Positions 1 to 9,100 of a stretch of 61,605 nt of DNA are shown here, piece after piece. The position numbers and the translations under genes are program-made. This DNA comes from Prochlorothrix hollandica PCC 9006 = CALU 1027 (GTDB lineage: Bacteria; Cyanobacteriota; Cyanobacteriia; Prochlorotrichales; Prochlorotrichaceae). The notes under the pieces are model-generated. The model did no database searches. It saw nothing but the letters and a program-made list of their open reading frames with translations, and was not told the DNA's origin. Each line of letters opens with the position of its first letter. Position 1 is the stretch's first letter. Location of the stretch: contig NZ_KB235933.1 in NCBI RefSeq assembly GCF_000332315.1, forward strand, positions 169,183 to 230,787, given 5' to 3'.

Positions 1-331
1 TCACGGATTGAGAGTCGATACAGGCCGCAGAAGGGTCTGGATTGCGTCCAGCTTGGAGGCGGACTTGTTCTCGAAGGGCTTGGTTGAGATGCTCCCAGGT
101 TCCATCTGCTTCCCAGCCTCGGAAATAGGTGTAGACCGTGTGCCAATTGGGAAAGTCGTGGGGGAGCAGTCGCCATGCACACCCGGCTCGGAGGAGGTAG
201 AAAATAGCATTGAGGATCTCACGCAGGTCAGTGGTGCGAGGTCGTCCCCCTGATTTGGCAGGGGGGAGCAGGGGTTCTAGAATCTGCCACTGGCCATCGG
301 TGAGGTCAGTATCGTAGGCTTGTCGTGTCAT
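1..331 (-). CDS. IS5-type transposase, N-terminal part (cut by window edge)
   Basis: Reading leftwards from an ATG at 331-329, an open frame of 110 codons runs to the left edge without a stop. It begins MTRQAYDTDLTDGQWQ, followed by LEPLLPPAKSGGRPR, CAWRLLPHDFPNW and, at the very edge, DSQSV. These are the N-terminal DUF4096-like region and the first catalytic Asp (the DSQSV(K) motif) of IS5/IS1182-like DDE transposases. The rest of the element lies outside the window, so whether it is intact cannot be judged. The sequence 332-405 before the start probably holds the terminal inverted repeat, but with only one end visible it cannot be delimited. Confidence 0.85.
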   Translation of the reverse strand, partial: MTRQAYDTDLTDGQWQILEPLLPPAKSGGRPRTTDLREILNAIFYLLRAGCAWRLLPHDFPNWHTVYTYFRGWEADGTWEHLNQALREQVRLQAGRNPDPSAACIDSQSV

Positions 332-1294
332 TTGAGTGTTGAGGGGCTACAGATTAGCCTCTCAATTTTACACGACCGACTTTTCAAACACGTTCTTAGG
401 GAATGAGTTTCAGGTAGATGGGTCTACAGGTAAGGGGACTGGTGTGGGGAGGACCGCGATCGGCCATGGGTCGGCGTAGAGCAGGGTAGATGGGGAGACG
501 GGAGTGCGATCGTGGTTGCAGACAGGTAGACCGGACTGGGGTCCAAGCATGAGGGAGTGATCCGTGCTGTTCGGAGCGAAGGGGGTCTGAACTACAGGCC
601 AGTATAGGGTTGGCTTGGCGGGCAGACTGTGATCAGGGTAACGGTATGACGGTTAGCGTTCTCTCTAACCGTTAACTTTTATTGCCCTAAACGTTGACGA
701 CCCTGAATGGTCACGACCCTAAATCTGGCCTGCTATCTATAGTTACCATTGTCGCTGTTATGGGATACCGCTGGCGTAGGGAAGACTACAGAAATTTCTG
801 GAAAACGGGTCAGCAGTCTCTAGGGACTTTTCAGCGGCGATCGTCAGCTTAGGCCAAGATCCTCCAGTTTTCAACGGTTGGGGGTCTCTATAGTTTCCCC
901 GGACTGACACTAGACCCTCCCCTTGATGCAGGCTGAGCTAATGCAGGCCGAGCTAATGCAGGCCGAGGCAGTCGGTTAGAGCCAAATGTCCTTAGGGGTT
1001 TGCGTCGCTTTAGGGACTGGTATCAGTCAGCCAGGAACAAGGGGCTTAAGCCCCTTGTCTCGGTAACCGTAGGGTTTGCGATCGCGGGCATGGGGGCATT
1101 GGGTTTCGTGCCTCCACTGTCTTAGGGACTGGTGTCAGTCAGCCAGGAACAAGGGGCTTAAGCCCCTTGTCTCGGTAACCGTAGGGTTCGCGATCGCGGG
1201 CATGGGGGCTAAGAAAATCTTTAACCCTAGACCATAGATCGATATATTTAAAGGCATCAAATCATGTCTTTATAGTCGTTGCCTGGGCAAAACC
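332..1294. other. Gene-free stretch upstream of dxr
   Basis: I see no convincing gene in these 960 bases. They hold the outer end of the IS element (to about 405), a short run of GCAGGCYGAG-like repeats near 927-965, and two copies of an 88-bp repeat described separately (1010-1209). The AT-rich bases around 1238-1275 just before dxr are the likely promoter region, but no clear -35/-10 pair stands out. Confidence 0.6.
1010..1209. repeat. Two direct copies of an 88-bp repeat with a 22-nt palindrome
   Basis: Copy 1 is 1010-1097 and copy 2 is 1122-1209. They differ at two bases. Each contains the perfect 22-nt palindrome that starts ACAAGGGGCTT and ends AAGCCCCTTGT, which would fold into a strong hairpin. 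The palindrome core GGGGCTTAAGCCCC recurs at 39860-39890, so this is a dispersed family in the genome. It lies in the leader region of dxr; any regulatory role is speculation. Confidence 0.9.
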
Positions 1295-2515
1295 GTGAAA
1301 GCAATCAACCTTCTGGGTTCCACCGGATCCATTGGCACCCAAACCCTAGACATTGTGCAGCAGTATCCGGAGCAGTTCCGGCTGGTGGCCATGGCCGCAG
1401 GGCGCAATGTGGACTTGGTGGCCCAGCAAATTCGGCAATTTCAGCCGGAACTGGTGGCCTTGGCCGATGAAAGCCGGATCCCAGATCTCAAGGCAGCGAT
1501 CGCAGACCTGCCCCAACAGCCCCAGATCCTGGGGGGTCAAGAGGGGGTGGTGGAGGTGGCCCGCTATGGGGATGCGGAAGTGGTGGTGACGGGGATTGTG
1601 GGCTGTGCGGGCCTCTTGCCGACGATCGCCGCCATTGAAGCCGGTAAAGACATTGCCCTGGCCAACAAAGAGACCCTGATCGCCGGTGGACCTGTGGTGC
1701 TGCCCCTGATCCAAAAGCACGGCATCAAGCTGACCCCCGCCGACTCGGAACATTCCGCCATTTTCCAGTGCCTCCAAGGGTTGGGTAAGGAACGCACCTT
1801 TGTCGTGGGGCAGCCCATGGATGGGTTACGGCGGATTTTGCTGACGGCTTCCGGGGGCGCGTTCCGGGATTGGCCCGTGGAAAAACTGGCGACGGTGCGG
1901 GTGGAGGATGCCATTAAGCACCCCAACTGGACTATGGGCCGCAAAATTACGGTGGATTCTGCCACCTTGATGAACAAGGGGCTGGAGGTCATTGAAGCCC
2001 ATTACCTCTTTGGTCTGGACTATGACCACATTGATATCGTCATCCACCCCCAAAGCATTATTCACTCCCTGATTGAGGTGGCGGACACCTCCATGTTGGC
2101 CCAGTTGGGCTGGCCCGATATGCGGTTGCCCTTGCTCTATGCCCTGTCTTGGCCAGAGCGTTTGGCCACTAACTGGGAACCCTTAGATCTCGTGAAAGCG
2201 GGGGATCTCACCTTCCGGGAGCCGGATCATGCCAAGTATCCCTGCATGGGGTTGGCCTATGGGGCGGGTCGGGCCGGGGGTTCGATGCCGGCGGTGTTGA
2301 ATGCGGCCAATGAGCAGGCGGTGGCCCTGTTCCTAGAGGAAAAAATCGGCTTTTTGGATATTCCCAAGGTGATTGAACAAACCTGCGATCGCCATCGCAA
2401 TGATAATCAGCCGAACCCCAGCCTGGAGGATATCCTGACGGCGGATCAGTGGGCGCGGCAAGCTGTGAGCCGTTTGAGTGAAACCCTCGATCGCGCTCCC
2501 GTGCTGATGACCTAA
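1295..2515 (+). CDS. dxr: 1-deoxy-D-xylulose 5-phosphate reductoisomerase
   Basis: Cytosolic enzyme of the MEP isoprenoid pathway that converts DXP to 2-C-methyl-D-erythritol 4-phosphate with NADPH and a divalent metal. The 406-residue length is normal. The NADPH site [12 protein letters not shown] is at residues 6-17. NKET (124-127) follows. The metal ligands fall at D150, E152 (in PADSEHS) and E231 (in [11 protein letters not shown]), the same numbers as in the E. coli enzyme. The catalytic flexible loop HPNWTMG is at 209-215. The start is GTG; the next residues [10 protein letters not shown] give the usual short lead into the Rossmann fold. The gene stands alone, convergent with the MFS gene. 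The preceding enzyme of the pathway, dxs, lies 55 kb away in this same window. Confidence 0.97.
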   Translation: MKAINLLGSTGSIGTQTLDIVQQYPEQFRLVAMAAGRNVDLVAQQIRQFQPELVALADESRIPDLKAAIADLPQQPQILGGQEGVVEVARYGDAEVVVTGIVGCAGLLPTIAAIEAGKDIALANKETLIAGGPVVLPLIQKHGIKLTPADSEHSAIFQCLQGLGKERTFVVGQPMDGLRRILLTASGGAFRDWPVEKLATVRVEDAIKHPNWTMGRKITVDSATLMNKGLEVIEAHYLFGLDYDHIDIVIHPQSIIHSLIEVADTSMLAQLGWPDMRLPLLYALSWPERLATNWEPLDLVKAGDLTFREPDHAKYPCMGLAYGAGRAGGSMPAVLNAANEQAVALFLEEKIGFLDIPKVIEQTCDRHRNDNQPNPSLEDILTADQWARQAVSRLSETLDRAPVLMT

Positions 2516-2774
2516 TCCGTCTGGGGTTCACGACTTAGCCAGCGCATTGATCCCAAAATTGGGGGGAGTGGGCGGGCGGGTGGGCCTACAGAAGGGGGTG
2601 TCCGGTGGGGTGTCCGGTGGGGTCAATGACCAGAATTTTGGGGCGGGGTGCAGACACGGCAGCAGGGCGCAAATGAAGGGGCCGAAGGTCCAGGGGAAGC
2701 CGCAGCCATGGGGAGCCGCGATCGCCCGTGCCATGACCTGGCAGAGGTGAGAGTATACATCAGGATCAATATCG

Positions 2775-4670
2775 CTAGTCTTGCTGGCGATCGTCCGGGA
2801 TGATCAGCAGCCCCCCCACCAGGGTTATGATGGCCAGCCCCCCCAGAGTCCAGCCCAGACCCCAGCGACTTTCGGCTAAACCGGCCAGGGCCAGGGGTAA
2901 GCTGAGGGCAATATTGACGGCGTTATTTTGTAAACCAAAGACCTTACCCCGCATATCCGAGGGGGTTTCCTCCTGGATGGTGGTTTGCACGGGAATTCCG
3001 ACAAAGGCGGCGAAAAAGCCCACCACCGCAATACAAATCAAGGTCGATCCTAGGGCGGCGTGGAACAGGGCCAACCCCCCCAAGCTGAAGCCCAGCCCCA
3101 GGCTTCCCAGGCTGACCACCCAACGGCGGGGGAAGTTTTGGCCAAATTGCCCCACTAACACAGCCCCCAACCCCATGCCAATGCTGCCGGTGGAGAGCAG
3201 CCAGCCAAACTGATCCGCGTCTAACTGGGGGATGACCTCCGCAAGGCGCACCGCCAACACCGCTAGGGCGGCAAAGATGGAGAATAAAATAATCAGTTGC
3301 AACAGTGCCCCCCGGATCCGGGGATGGTGGCGCAGATAGTCTAGACCTACCTTCAGATCCTGGAGAGGGTGCCGGTCGTTGTCGTCCAGGTGTTCCCCCG
3401 ACTCCTGCACCCCAATGGCACAGAGCAACAGCCCCGCCACCCCATAGGCTCCCCCCACCAGCAGTTCTTTGCCGCTGCCCAGACCTAGGCTATCTCCAAA
3501 CCAGCGATCGGCCAGGTTGAGCAGGGGTTCCCCGATGGCAAAGCCCACGATCATGGCGGCCATCATGGTGGTGGTGTAGAGGGAGTTGGCGGACAGCAGG
3601 TGGCGGTTTTCCACGAGGAGGGGAATGGCGGCTTGTTCCGCTGGGGCGAAGAACTGGGTCAGGGTGGACACCAGGAAGGTGATGACCAACATGCACCAAA
3701 ACCCCAGGGGCCAGTTCCCCAGGTCTCCCCTCTGGCTGGAGAGGTGTAACACCAGGGGCAGGGCCAAGACCAGCGCCCCCCGCAGCAGGTTGGAAATAAC
3801 CAAGACCCGCCGTTTGGGGTGGCGATCGACGTAAACCCCGGCCATGGATCCAAACAAAATCGCGGGAATGGTGAAGGCGATCATAATGGCGGACACCTTG
3901 CCGCTGATGCTTTGGCCCGGTACGTCAAAGGTGCTGCTGACCAGGGCAATCATCAAGACAAGGTAAACTTTGTCCGCCAGTTGGGAAAAGACTTGGCCGC
4001 TCCACAGGGTGAGGAAGTTACGGTTTTGCAACACCGGCAGCAGCCCGGTGGCTTCGGAACTAGATTCGACACTGGGTTCAGCACTAGATTCCGTACTGGG
4101 TTCGGTACTGGGTTCAGCACGAGATTCCGTACTGGGTTCAGCACTAGGTTCAGCACGAGATTCCGTACTGGGTTCGGTACTGGGTTCAGCACGCGATTCC
4201 GTACTGGGTTCAGCACTGGGTTCAGCACTAGGTTTGGTACTGGGTTCGGTACTGGGTTCAGCACTAGGTTTGGTACTGGGTTTGGTACTGGGTTCGGTAC
4301 TGGGTTCAGCACTAGGTTTGGTACTGGGTTCGGTACTAGGTTTGGTACTGGGTTCGGTACTGGGTTCAGCACTAGGTTCGGCGCTGGGTTTAGTACTAGG
4401 TTCAGGACTAAGTTCGGGACTAAGTTCGGGACTAGGTTCGAGGGATGCTAGGTCTGGGTCACGATCGTCCCCCAAGTCCCTCTCCCTGGTCAGTGCCACC
4501 CCAGAAGTCGCCAGGGCCACAAGGGTTAAGTCGGGTTTCCCCCCTCGGCCCGCTGTGAGGCGGATGTTGTGGGGCGGGGTTGGGTCTTGGCTATCGGTTC
4601 CGAGGACGCGATGGGAGCCATCGGGCCGGGGGAGGCTATTGACACGGACATCATTATCAAAAGGCTGCAT
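2775..4670 (-). CDS. MFS transporter with long PST/E-rich N-terminal repeat region
   Basis: The C-terminal ~420 residues form a major facilitator permease, opening with [23 protein letters not shown], then many hydrophobic helices, the loop [10 protein letters not shown] after helix 2-3 and [20 protein letters not shown] in the middle: typical of the MFS_3/TMS efflux-like group. Substrate unknown. Before the membrane part lies about 130 residues of tetrapeptide units [12 protein letters not shown] and relatives. No signal peptide precedes them, so this arm is probably cytoplasmic. I chose the ATG at 4670; a TTG at 4730 in the same frame would add 20 residues. Neither has a clear ribosome binding site, and the real start could lie nearer the permease. 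Gene is convergent with dxr and followed upstream by recO on the same strand (about 200 bp apart). Confidence 0.8.
   Translation of the reverse strand: MQPFDNDVRVNSLPRPDGSHRVLGTDSQDPTPPHNIRLTAGRGGKPDLTLVALATSGVALTRERDLGDDRDPDLASLEPSPELSPELSPEPSTKPSAEPSAEPSTEPSTKPSTEPSTKPSAEPSTEPSTKPSTKPSAEPSTEPSTKPSAEPSAEPSTESRAEPSTEPSTESRAEPSAEPSTESRAEPSTEPSTESSAEPSVESSSEATGLLPVLQNRNFLTLWSGQVFSQLADKVYLVLMIALVSSTFDVPGQSISGKVSAIMIAFTIPAILFGSMAGVYVDRHPKRRVLVISNLLRGALVLALPLVLHLSSQRGDLGNWPLGFWCMLVITFLVSTLTQFFAPAEQAAIPLLVENRHLLSANSLYTTTMMAAMIVGFAIGEPLLNLADRWFGDSLGLGSGKELLVGGAYGVAGLLLCAIGVQESGEHLDDNDRHPLQDLKVGLDYLRHHPRIRGALLQLIILFSIFAALAVLAVRLAEVIPQLDADQFGWLLSTGSIGMGLGAVLVGQFGQNFPRRWVVSLGSLGLGFSLGGLALFHAALGSTLICIAVVGFFAAFVGIPVQTTIQEETPSDMRGKVFGLQNNAVNIALSLPLALAGLAESRWGLGWTLGGLAIITLVGGLLIIPDDRQQD
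4053..4439 (-). repeat. 12-bp tandem coding repeats (PS[T/A][E/K]) in the MFS gene
   Basis: About 32 imperfect 12-bp units of the type GGTTC(A/G)G(C/T)ACTG on the plus strand encode four-residue blocks [12 protein letters not shown] and TESR. The repeats are similar at DNA level, so the tract probably grows and shrinks by slippage. They also create long spurious open frames on both strands (for example 3819-4451 on plus). Confidence 0.9.
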
Positions 4671-4879
4671 CGTAAAACCAAAACCATAACCAGGGAAACG
4701 AGACCGGTTGCTGCCGTCTTGCTGGGTCAAGGCTGTCCAAGAAGGTCCCAGGGACTGCGCCGACCCTGCACCGATCGCTCCCCCATGGCGGGGAAATCCC
4801 CTAGGTTGGTGGATAGATCTGTGGGCGGATAAATCTGTGGGCGGATAAATCTGTTAATCGATCTGTGGAAAGAAGGGAA

Positions 4880-6184
4880 CTAGGGTTCCGGTGACAAAAA
4901 GCAAGTATCCATCAGCTTGGCGGAACGGATCGGACGATCGAAGTGGTGTTGGGTGTATTGTCGCAGGATCCGTTCAATGGTGAGCCACACCAGGGTTGTC
5001 GAGGCAGCATCAGGATAGGGTTCAGGGTGAGCCGCCGGAAACCGACCGTCCCCTGTAGTTACTGCTTTATTCACTGTACTAGACGAACTGCCCAATTGAT
5101 CCCCTGAGTCCAGGGTCCGAGGGGCCAGGGGGGTCTGGATGGGGTGATCAACCGGGCGATCGTCGGGGCGATCGTCGGGGCGATCGGGGGCTAAGCCGCT
5201 GACGGTCTGGCTTTGGGGCGGGCTATGGGGCGGGCTATGGGGCGGGCGATCGGTCTGATGGGAGAGTTGGGGAAATCCCTGGAAGGGGGGAGGCAGGGGG
5301 GCGATCGCCGCAGTCGGAGCTTGGGGGGTGCCGGTTATAGGAGCTTGGGTGATGGCAGCTTGGGGGGTGCCGGTGATAGCAGCTTGGGGTATGGGAACCG
5401 GGGTTACCGGGGGTAACTCTGCCAGGGCCAGACTTTGTAAACACTGAAGCTCTAGGGCCGTCAGGGGCAGTAGGGGCGTGGAATCCTGGGGACTGACCTC
5501 TGGATCCAGCTCTGGCTCCCGGATGATAGGGGAAGCGATCGTCTTGATCCCGGTGGCTGGGGCGGGTGAGGGCTGATCTGCGGCGGCGATCGCCCCCGGT
5601 TTAGTCCTCGTCTGAGGGGTTCGGGGCCACAGCACCACCCCCCCCGCCGCAATGTTCAACCCCGCCCGCCACTGGGGATCGGCAAACTGGGGCAGCAGGG
5701 GCTGCTGGGTGCGGTAACACTGGTGAACTTGGGGCGCAAGGCCCGCCAGGGCCAGCAAATGGAAAATTCCCTGGGTCAGGCGGGGCAACACTTCCTCCGG
5801 CTCTGCCCCATTGAGGCGATGGAGATGTTCCTGGAGCAGATAAAACAAATCCGCCTGGGGATGGTGATCGAGGGCTTGAAACAGGCTTAATTCCGCTAGG
5901 TATTGACCCGCAGTCAGCCGTTGCAGATTTTGGCCCAAACCGGGGAAGGATTCCAGGGTTTCGGCCTGGGTAATGCGATCGAGACTGCGGCCCGAGGCCA
6001 CCACCAATTGATTGATCACAAATAAACGACTGCGCCCCGAAAACTGGGATTTATGCTTGCGGGCACCCGCCGCCACCGCCCGCACTACCCCCCGTTCTGG
6101 GGTCAAAATGGTCAGCAGGCGATCGTTCTCCCCCAGGGGGATCGCTTTGAGGTTAATGCCGGTGACCTTATAACTGCGGCTCAT
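4880..6184 (-). CDS. recO: DNA repair protein RecO with large low-complexity insertion
   Basis: RecO loads RecA on SSB-coated DNA in the RecFOR pathway. The N-terminal OB fold is clear: YKVTGINLKAIPLGENDRLL, then TILTPERGVVRAVAAGARK and the FSGRSRLF stretch. The helical middle (AGQYLAELSLFQALDHH, HLLALAGLAPQVHQC) follows. The last ~35 residues (TIERILRQYTQHHFDRPIRS) are the expected C-terminus. Usual length is 240-300 residues; this one has 434. The extra is a Pro/Thr/Gln-rich block at about residues 195-390 containing GTPQAAIT, PPHS and PDDR repeats, partly made of GGCGATCG DNA units. Fold and function should survive if the block is a flexible loop. deoC lies 200 bp upstream on the same strand, a pairing common in cyanobacteria. 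Confidence 0.9.
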   Translation of the reverse strand: MSRSYKVTGINLKAIPLGENDRLLTILTPERGVVRAVAAGARKHKSQFSGRSRLFVINQLVVASGRSLDRITQAETLESFPGLGQNLQRLTAGQYLAELSLFQALDHHPQADLFYLLQEHLHRLNGAEPEEVLPRLTQGIFHLLALAGLAPQVHQCYRTQQPLLPQFADPQWRAGLNIAAGGVVLWPRTPQTRTKPGAIAAADQPSPAPATGIKTIASPIIREPELDPEVSPQDSTPLLPLTALELQCLQSLALAELPPVTPVPIPQAAITGTPQAAITQAPITGTPQAPTAAIAPLPPPFQGFPQLSHQTDRPPHSPPHSPPQSQTVSGLAPDRPDDRPDDRPVDHPIQTPLAPRTLDSGDQLGSSSSTVNKAVTTGDGRFPAAHPEPYPDAASTTLVWLTIERILRQYTQHHFDRPIRSAKLMDTCFLSPEP

Positions 6185-6200
6185 GCACTGGGATCTCTGG

Positions 6201-6397
6201 GATCAAACAAGGGGGCAAATCTGGGGGCAACTAGACACCGGGGTTAATTCTGGGGGCAAATCTGGGGTCAAATCTGGGATCAAACAAGGGGGCAAATCTG
6301 GGGGCAACTAGACACCGGGGTTAATTCTGGGGTTAAATCTGGGGTCAAATCTGGGATCAAACAAGGGGGCAACTGGACACCGGGGTTAATTCTGGGA
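6201..6397. repeat. 77-bp tandem repeat, about 2.5 copies, running into the deoC stop codon
   Basis: Units start GATCAAACAAGGGGGCAA at 6201, 6278 and 6355, an exact 77-bp period. The third unit is shorter. Within the unit, CAAATCTGGGG-type 10-11-bp blocks repeat again. The last unit overlaps the stop codon of deoC (6388-6386 on minus), so the deoC C-terminus is written by the repeat. Confidence 0.9.
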
Positions 6398-7069
6398 GCG
6401 AGCGGTGGGCTGTTTCAGTTCCTGCATTAAGGCCACCCCTCTGGAGGTGCCCAGGCGAGTGGCTCCCCCATGGACCAACGCGGCCACCTGGGCTAGGGTG
6501 TGAATGCCCCCCGCCGCCTTGATGCCCACCTGGCCCCGGGTCAAGGTGTGGAGCAGTTCCACATCCGCCACCGTTGCTCCCCCGGCCCAGCCCGTGCCGG
6601 TTTTGAGGAACGCCACCCCCGCATCCAAACAGACCTCCGCCGCCAATTGTTTTTCCGGGGGAGTCAGCCGCCCCATTTCCAAAATCGCCTTGACCAGTAA
6701 CCCGGTTTCTTCGCAAATTTCCGCCAGTTCCCGATGCACCGCATCGCCCCGCCCCGATCGCAGCCAACCCAAATTAATGACCACATCCAACTCCGTCGCC
6801 CCCGCTTCCGCCGCCAGTTGGGCCTCCTGGAGCTTCACCGCCGAGACACTAGCCCCCGACGGAAACCCCACCACGGCGCAAACCTGGGTTTTTTTACCAT
6901 GGAGCAGTTCCGCCGCCTGTTGCACATGAACCGGATAAACGCAGACCGTGGCGAAGTGGTAGCGATCGGCCTCTTCACAAACCCGTTTCACATCCTCCGT
7001 CGTGGCCAGGGGATCCAGCAGGGCATGATCAATGAGGGGCGGCAATTCAAAATCGATTTCAGGGGTCAT
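6386..7069 (-). CDS. deoC: Deoxyribose-phosphate aldolase
   Basis: Cytosolic class I aldolase cleaving 2-deoxyribose 5-phosphate to glyceraldehyde 3-phosphate and acetaldehyde in deoxynucleoside breakdown. The TIM-barrel motifs are present. Counting from my start, D95 in [13 protein letters not shown], the Schiff-base K156 in FLKTGTGW and K184 in GIKAAGGIH match the E. coli catalytic trio (D102, K167, K201). Length 227 is normal. The frame extends to a TTG at 7090 (MPPASPP), but the ATG at 7069 ([18 protein letters not shown]) gives a normal N-terminus. Upstream of recO on the same strand, probably one transcript despite the repeat-filled 200-bp gap. The last residues (QPTARSQN) come from the tandem repeat. 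Confidence 0.94.
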   Translation of the reverse strand: MTPEIDFELPPLIDHALLDPLATTEDVKRVCEEADRYHFATVCVYPVHVQQAAELLHGKKTQVCAVVGFPSGASVSAVKLQEAQLAAEAGATELDVVINLGWLRSGRGDAVHRELAEICEETGLLVKAILEMGRLTPPEKQLAAEVCLDAGVAFLKTGTGWAGGATVADVELLHTLTRGQVGIKAAGGIHTLAQVAALVHGGATRLGTSRGVALMQELKQPTARSQN

Positions 7070-7090
7070 GGGCGGTGAGGCGGGGGGCAA

Positions 7091-7534
7091 CCCATAGGGA
7101 TCTTTCTAATTTTAGGGGCAATGCCGGGGGTCAGGGGAGCAGCGATCGGAGGGATCTCCCCCCTGCCTACTGATTTAGGGTTGCTGTATTCCTGTTTTTT
7201 AAGCGGGGAATCTTTACCATGGGGACAGACTAGCTGGGTGGGATCCCACCAGGAACCGCCAGGGGTGCGATCGCCCACGTCCATCTCTAATCTCGACGCT
7301 AATCTCGACGCTAATCTCGACGCGCCGTCTGTTGCGCCATTTTGCAGCCCTGGTATTGTGTAGCCCCAGTATTATGTAGCCCCAGTATTATGTAGCCCCG
7401 GTATTATGTAGCCCCAGTATTATGTAACCCCGTAGCCCCGGCCATCGACAGCCCCGGCACTGGGCAGTCCAGACTATGGGCAGTCCAGACTATGGGCAGC
7501 CACGCCTTAAACCACCCTTAGACTCCCCATCTCC
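7091..7534. other. Gene-free stretch between deoC and cydA with 16-bp tandem repeats
   Basis: Divergent promoter region of deoC and cydA. It contains a fragment of the TACAGCA/TGCTGTA element (7169-7188), three copies of CTAATCTCGACG (about 7287-7322), about five copies of the 16-bp unit AGTATTATGTAGCCCC (about 7352-7430) and 2.5 copies of GGGCAGTCCAGACTAT (about 7464-7500). The two 16-bp arrays are unrelated in sequence but share the period. No gene seen. Confidence 0.8.
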
Positions 7535-8983
7535 ATGGAAATTTGGTCTGATACCGTCATTTTATCCCGTCTGCAATTTGCCCTGACCAGCATTTTCCAC
7601 ATGCTCTGGCCCGTGATCACCACCGGCCTGGGTATTTATCTGGTCATCATCGAAGGGCTATGGCTCAAGACCCGTAACCCTGATTACTACTACCATGCCC
7701 GCTTTTGGGCCAAGCTCTATGTGCTGAACTTTGGCATTGGGGTGGCCTCTGGCCTGCCCATGGAATTTGAATTTGGCACCAACTGGGCACCCTTTTCTGA
7801 AGCCACGGGGGACTTTTTTGGCAGCATCCTCGGCTTTGAAGGGGCCATGGCCTTTATGTTAGAGGCGGGATTTTTGGGCATCATGCTCTTTGGCTGGAAC
7901 CGGGTGCCCCCCATCATCCACTACCTCGCCACCATCATGGTGGCCTTTGGGGCCAACCTCTCCACCTTTTGGATTTTGGTGGCCAATTCCTGGATGCAAA
8001 CCCCCAGTGGCGGATCCCTGGTGGAGGGCAAGTTCATCGTCCAGGACTATTTCCAGGCCATCCTCAACCCCGCCATGATCGACAGTGTAGCCCACATGTT
8101 CTTGGCCACCCTCGAAACCTCCCTGTTTGTGATTGGGGGCATCAGTGCCTGGTACATCCTGGGGCAGCGGGGCGATCGCCTCACCGCTTTTTTTGGTCAA
8201 TCCCTGAAAATTGCCCTGGCCACCTTGGTGGTGGTGGCTCCCCTACAGGTGTACATTGGCCACACCAGCGCCGAACAGGTGTATCAACACCAGCCCTCAA
8301 AATTGGCGGCGATCGAAGCCCGCTGGGACACGGTGGCCGCTGGGGAAACCGCCCCCTGGTCGATGATGGCCCTGCCCAATGCCAAGGCGGAAACCAATGA
8401 CTGGGAACTGAATATTCCCCAAGGTCTGGGCTATATTTTGGAATTCAAAGCCGAGCTTTCAGAACCCGTTTTAGGCTTAAAAGCCTTTGAACCCCAGGAT
8501 CGCCCCCCGATGATTGGCCTGATCTTTTATTGCTTCCGCATCATGGCGGGCATTGGCTTTTTCTTTGTCGGTCTCATGGGGTTAACCGTGGTGCAGTGGC
8601 TGCGGGGCAAACTGGCCGCTGCCCACCTGGGGCAACAAACCTGGCTGCTGCGGGCCTGGGTTCTCGCGGCTCCCCTGGGCTATGTGGCCGTGGAAACCGG
8701 CTGGACCGTGCGGGAAGTGGGTCGCCAGCCCTGGATCGTCTATGGTCTGATTCGCACCAGTGATGCCGCCTCCCCCTTGCCCGCCAGCAATGTCCTGGTG
8801 TCCCTGGTGTTGTTTACCTTGGTCTATAGCGTGCTGTTGGTGGCCACCCTTTACTTTGGCAGTCGGATTCTGCGGGAAGGTCCCAACCTGGATTTGCCCC
8901 TGCCCACCGGCGATCGCGCCGATTTAGCAGCCACCCCCGGCGAATTTCTACCGGATCAGCGTCCCGTGGAAACCCAAAACTAG
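7535..8983 (+). CDS. cydA: Cytochrome bd-type quinol oxidase subunit I
   Basis: Membrane subunit carrying hemes b558, b595 and d (or a second b in cyanide-insensitive versions); oxidises quinol and reduces oxygen to water. RLQFALTSIFHMLWP at residues 12-26 holds the conserved His near heme b595. FGIGVASGLPMEFEFGTNW and FEGAMAFMLEAGFLG are family signatures. The GWTVREVGRQPWIVYG block near residue 390 is the C-terminal signature. At 482 residues, with a short quinol-binding (Q) loop around KAELSEPVLGLKAF, it fits the short-loop group found in cyanobacteria, often called CIO. It acts in respiratory electron disposal in the plasma or thylakoid membrane. Followed by cydB after 117 bp containing a palindromic element. 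Confidence 0.96.
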   Translation: MEIWSDTVILSRLQFALTSIFHMLWPVITTGLGIYLVIIEGLWLKTRNPDYYYHARFWAKLYVLNFGIGVASGLPMEFEFGTNWAPFSEATGDFFGSILGFEGAMAFMLEAGFLGIMLFGWNRVPPIIHYLATIMVAFGANLSTFWILVANSWMQTPSGGSLVEGKFIVQDYFQAILNPAMIDSVAHMFLATLETSLFVIGGISAWYILGQRGDRLTAFFGQSLKIALATLVVVAPLQVYIGHTSAEQVYQHQPSKLAAIEARWDTVAAGETAPWSMMALPNAKAETNDWELNIPQGLGYILEFKAELSEPVLGLKAFEPQDRPPMIGLIFYCFRIMAGIGFFFVGLMGLTVVQWLRGKLAAAHLGQQTWLLRAWVLAAPLGYVAVETGWTVREVGRQPWIVYGLIRTSDAASPLPASNVLVSLVLFTLVYSVLLVATLYFGSRILREGPNLDLPLPTGDRADLAATPGEFLPDQRPVETQN

Positions 8984-9000
8984 GAGACCTAACACGAGGA

Positions 9001-9082
9001 GGGTTTCCGCTTAAAGCGGGACAAGATGAACGGGACAGGGGGGTGCAGATCGCCCCCCTGTCTCGGCTGAAGTTGATACCCC
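9001..9082 (+). repeat. Palindromic element of family B inside the cydA-cydB gap
   Basis: Starts GGGTTTCCGCTTAAAGCGGG and ends GAAGTTGATACCC, with a central hairpin formed by GGGACAGGGGGG... and its partner CCCCCCTGTCTC. Related copies are at 42338-42419 (opposite orientation) and 51002-51103. Here it fills the space between two subunit genes of one operon and could affect message stability or the cydA:cydB ratio; that is inference. Confidence 0.85.
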
Positions 9083-9100
9083 ACAAGGAGACCGCGCATC

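Noticed and set aside
3819-4451. 210-codon plus-strand frame with GTGFSTRFG repeats, and parallel frames
   Set aside because: Antisense shadow of the 12-bp repeats of the MFS gene. The minus frame ends in a real permease domain.
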